Shown piece by piece: positions 6,126 through 7,085 of a DNA stretch of 7,085 bases. This DNA is from Bacteroidia bacterium. GTDB lineage: Bacteria > Bacteroidota > Bacteroidia > Bacteroidales > Prolixibacteraceae. Under the pieces are notes generated by a model, which was not told where the DNA came from, did not search any database, and saw only the letters and a list, made by a program, of their open reading frames with translations. Positions within the stretch are counted from its first letter, which is position 1. Each line of letters opens with the position of its first letter. Position numbers and translations under genes: made by a program. The DNA lies in assembly GCA_025358395.1 (NCBI GenBank), contig JANYJT010000288.1:1-7085 (forward strand), read 5' to 3'.

Positions 6126-7085
6126 ATGAAAAGAAAAACAATCTATAGAATATTGACGCTCCTGGTCTCTGCCGGCATCTTTGTTGCAGCATGTACCAAG
6201 GAAAAATCGGATGTTAGATTAAGTCCGACGTTGGCCTCGACGCAAACGTTGAATATTAAATCCGATGCTGCCACTGTGGTGGGATTTGTGGTCGCCGAAG
6301 GTGATGGCTTTATCGAAAAGGGTGTTTGTTATGCCACCTCTCCGGCACCTACTACCTCTGCAACGAAAGTGGCCTATACCGGTGAAGCGACAACAGCTAC
6401 GTTTAATGTTGTTTTATCCGGTCTTGCCTATGCAACCAAGTATTATGCAAGAGCCTATGCAATCAATGCCAGCGGTACCATTTATGGTGATGAGCTTAAT
6501 TTTACCACTTTGCCTGTTATCCCAACAGTTACCACAACTGCGATTACTGCAATTACAGGTAATGCTGCAGCAGGTGGCGGAAATGTTACTGTTAGCGGCG
6601 GAGCAGAAGTTACGGCACGCGGAATTTGTTTCAGCAGTACAAATCAGACACCAACAGTATCAGATACAAAAACTTCTGATTCAAAAGGTACAGGTGTTTT
6701 TACCAGTGCATTAGCCAGCCTGAAAGGTAATGTAACTTATTATGTTCGTGCTTATGCTATAAATAGCGCCGGTACCAGCTATGGGGCTGTTGTATCTTTT
6801 AAAACGCTTGTTGATCTTCCGGTTGTGACAACTACAGATGTTACAGCCATCGGTAAAACCGGTGCTACCTCAGGTGGCGCTGCCACTTATGATGGCGGAG
6901 GAACCATTTCTGCAAAAGGAATTGTATGGAGTACAAGTGCAAACCCAACCATTACCGCAACAAAAATTGACGGTGGTACAGGTCTTGGAGCTTTTGTAAG
7001 CGCACTAACAGGATTACAGAAATTCACTGTTTACCATGTTCGTGCATTTGCGACAAACAGTGCAGGAACTGCATATGGAGCAGAT
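6126..7085 (+). CDS. Lipoprotein with tandem FN3-like repeats, incomplete at window end
   Basis: An ATG at 6126, 21 nt after the susE-like gene, opens a frame that stays open for 320 codons to the last base, so the 3' end is missing. A signal peptide ends in the lipobox VAAC with lipidated Cys23, followed by TKEKSD. From residue 34 there are three tandem units of 99 residues, starting at P34, P133 and P232, the third cut at residue 89. Each has a KG(V/I)C(Y/F)-like strand (65-69, 165-169, 264-268) and ends in YYVRAYAINSAGTSYG-like motifs (106-121, 205-220, 303-318). Such repeats are common in Bacteroidota surface proteins and are fibronectin type III-like. They probably form a rigid stalk or adhesive array. 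The gene sits where susF lies in the classical operon but is not SusF-like in what is visible. A C-terminal binding, FISUMP-type or catalytic domain may follow beyond the window. An overlapping frame at 6265-6714 is a shadow of it. Confidence 0.9.
   Translation, partial: MKRKTIYRILTLLVSAGIFVAACTKEKSDVRLSPTLASTQTLNIKSDAATVVGFVVAEGDGFIEKGVCYATSPAPTTSATKVAYTGEATTATFNVVLSGLAYATKYYARAYAINASGTIYGDELNFTTLPVIPTVTTTAITAITGNAAAGGGNVTVSGGAEVTARGICFSSTNQTPTVSDTKTSDSKGTGVFTSALASLKGNVTYYVRAYAINSAGTSYGAVVSFKTLVDLPVVTTTDVTAIGKTGATSGGAATYDGGGTISAKGIVWSTSANPTITATKIDGGTGLGAFVSALTGLQKFTVYHVRAFATNSAGTAYGAD
6225..7085 (+). repeat. Three tandem 297-bp coding repeats (FN3-like, 99 residues each)
   Basis: Units run 6225-6521, 6522-6818 and 6819-7085 (the last truncated by the window). 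The period is exactly 99 codons when counted from the conserved Pro at residues 34, 133 and 232. Units 2 and 3 are closer to each other (PTVTTT/PVVTTT starts, NSAGT ends) than to unit 1, which reads NASGTIYG at its end and has a one-residue deletion before its KGVCY strand. The DNA copies have diverged, so this is an old protein-level duplication rather than a recent expansion. Further units may follow downstream. Confidence 0.85.

Noticed and set aside
6265..6714. Open frame of 149 codons on the + strand
   Set aside because: It is a shadow of the fourth lipoprotein gene, which reads in another frame from 6126, has a lipobox and carries recognisable FN3-like repeats. The shadow translation is low-complexity, rich in Leu, Pro and Gln.

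Overview
The window reads as the front half of a starch-type polysaccharide utilisation locus (Sus-like PUL) from a member of the Bacteroidota. The evidence is a SusC/SusD pair, SusE-type surface lipoproteins, AT-rich leaders with no Shine-Dalgarno sequence, and a tandem repeat family typical of Bacteroidota surface proteins. The coding regions have moderate GC and the leader is clearly AT-rich. I cannot name a genus; a Bacteroidales/Marinilabiliales-like environmental or gut bacterium would fit.

Layout: 1-457 is a long non-coding leader. It holds phased A-tracts, a LacI-operator-like pseudo-palindrome (143-156) and a dense group of perfect inverted repeats (352-392) just ahead of the first gene. 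Four genes follow on the + strand with gaps of only 18, 19 and 21 nt, so they almost certainly form one operon: susC (458-3457, TonB-dependent outer-membrane transporter), susD (3476-5041, glycan-binding lid lipoprotein), a susE-like gene (5061-6104, Ig-like plus carbohydrate-binding modules), and a fourth lipoprotein gene (6126 to the window edge, incomplete) made of ~99-residue FN3-like repeats.

How they work together: SusD and SusE would catch an alpha-glucan at the cell surface, and SusD would close over the SusC barrel for TonB-driven import into the periplasm. The fourth protein occupies the position of susF in the classical susCDEFG order but has a different architecture, with at least three repeats that could act as a stalk. 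Its C-terminus, which could carry a binding or catalytic domain, lies outside the window. No enzyme and no regulator gene is present here. The starch assignment rests on remembered similarity of this SusD to the Bacteroides thetaiotaomicron starch SusD and on the SusE/SusF-type module; it is an inference.

Nothing here is clearly a new biological system. The parts most worth a second look are the fourth lipoprotein and the palindrome-rich leader.
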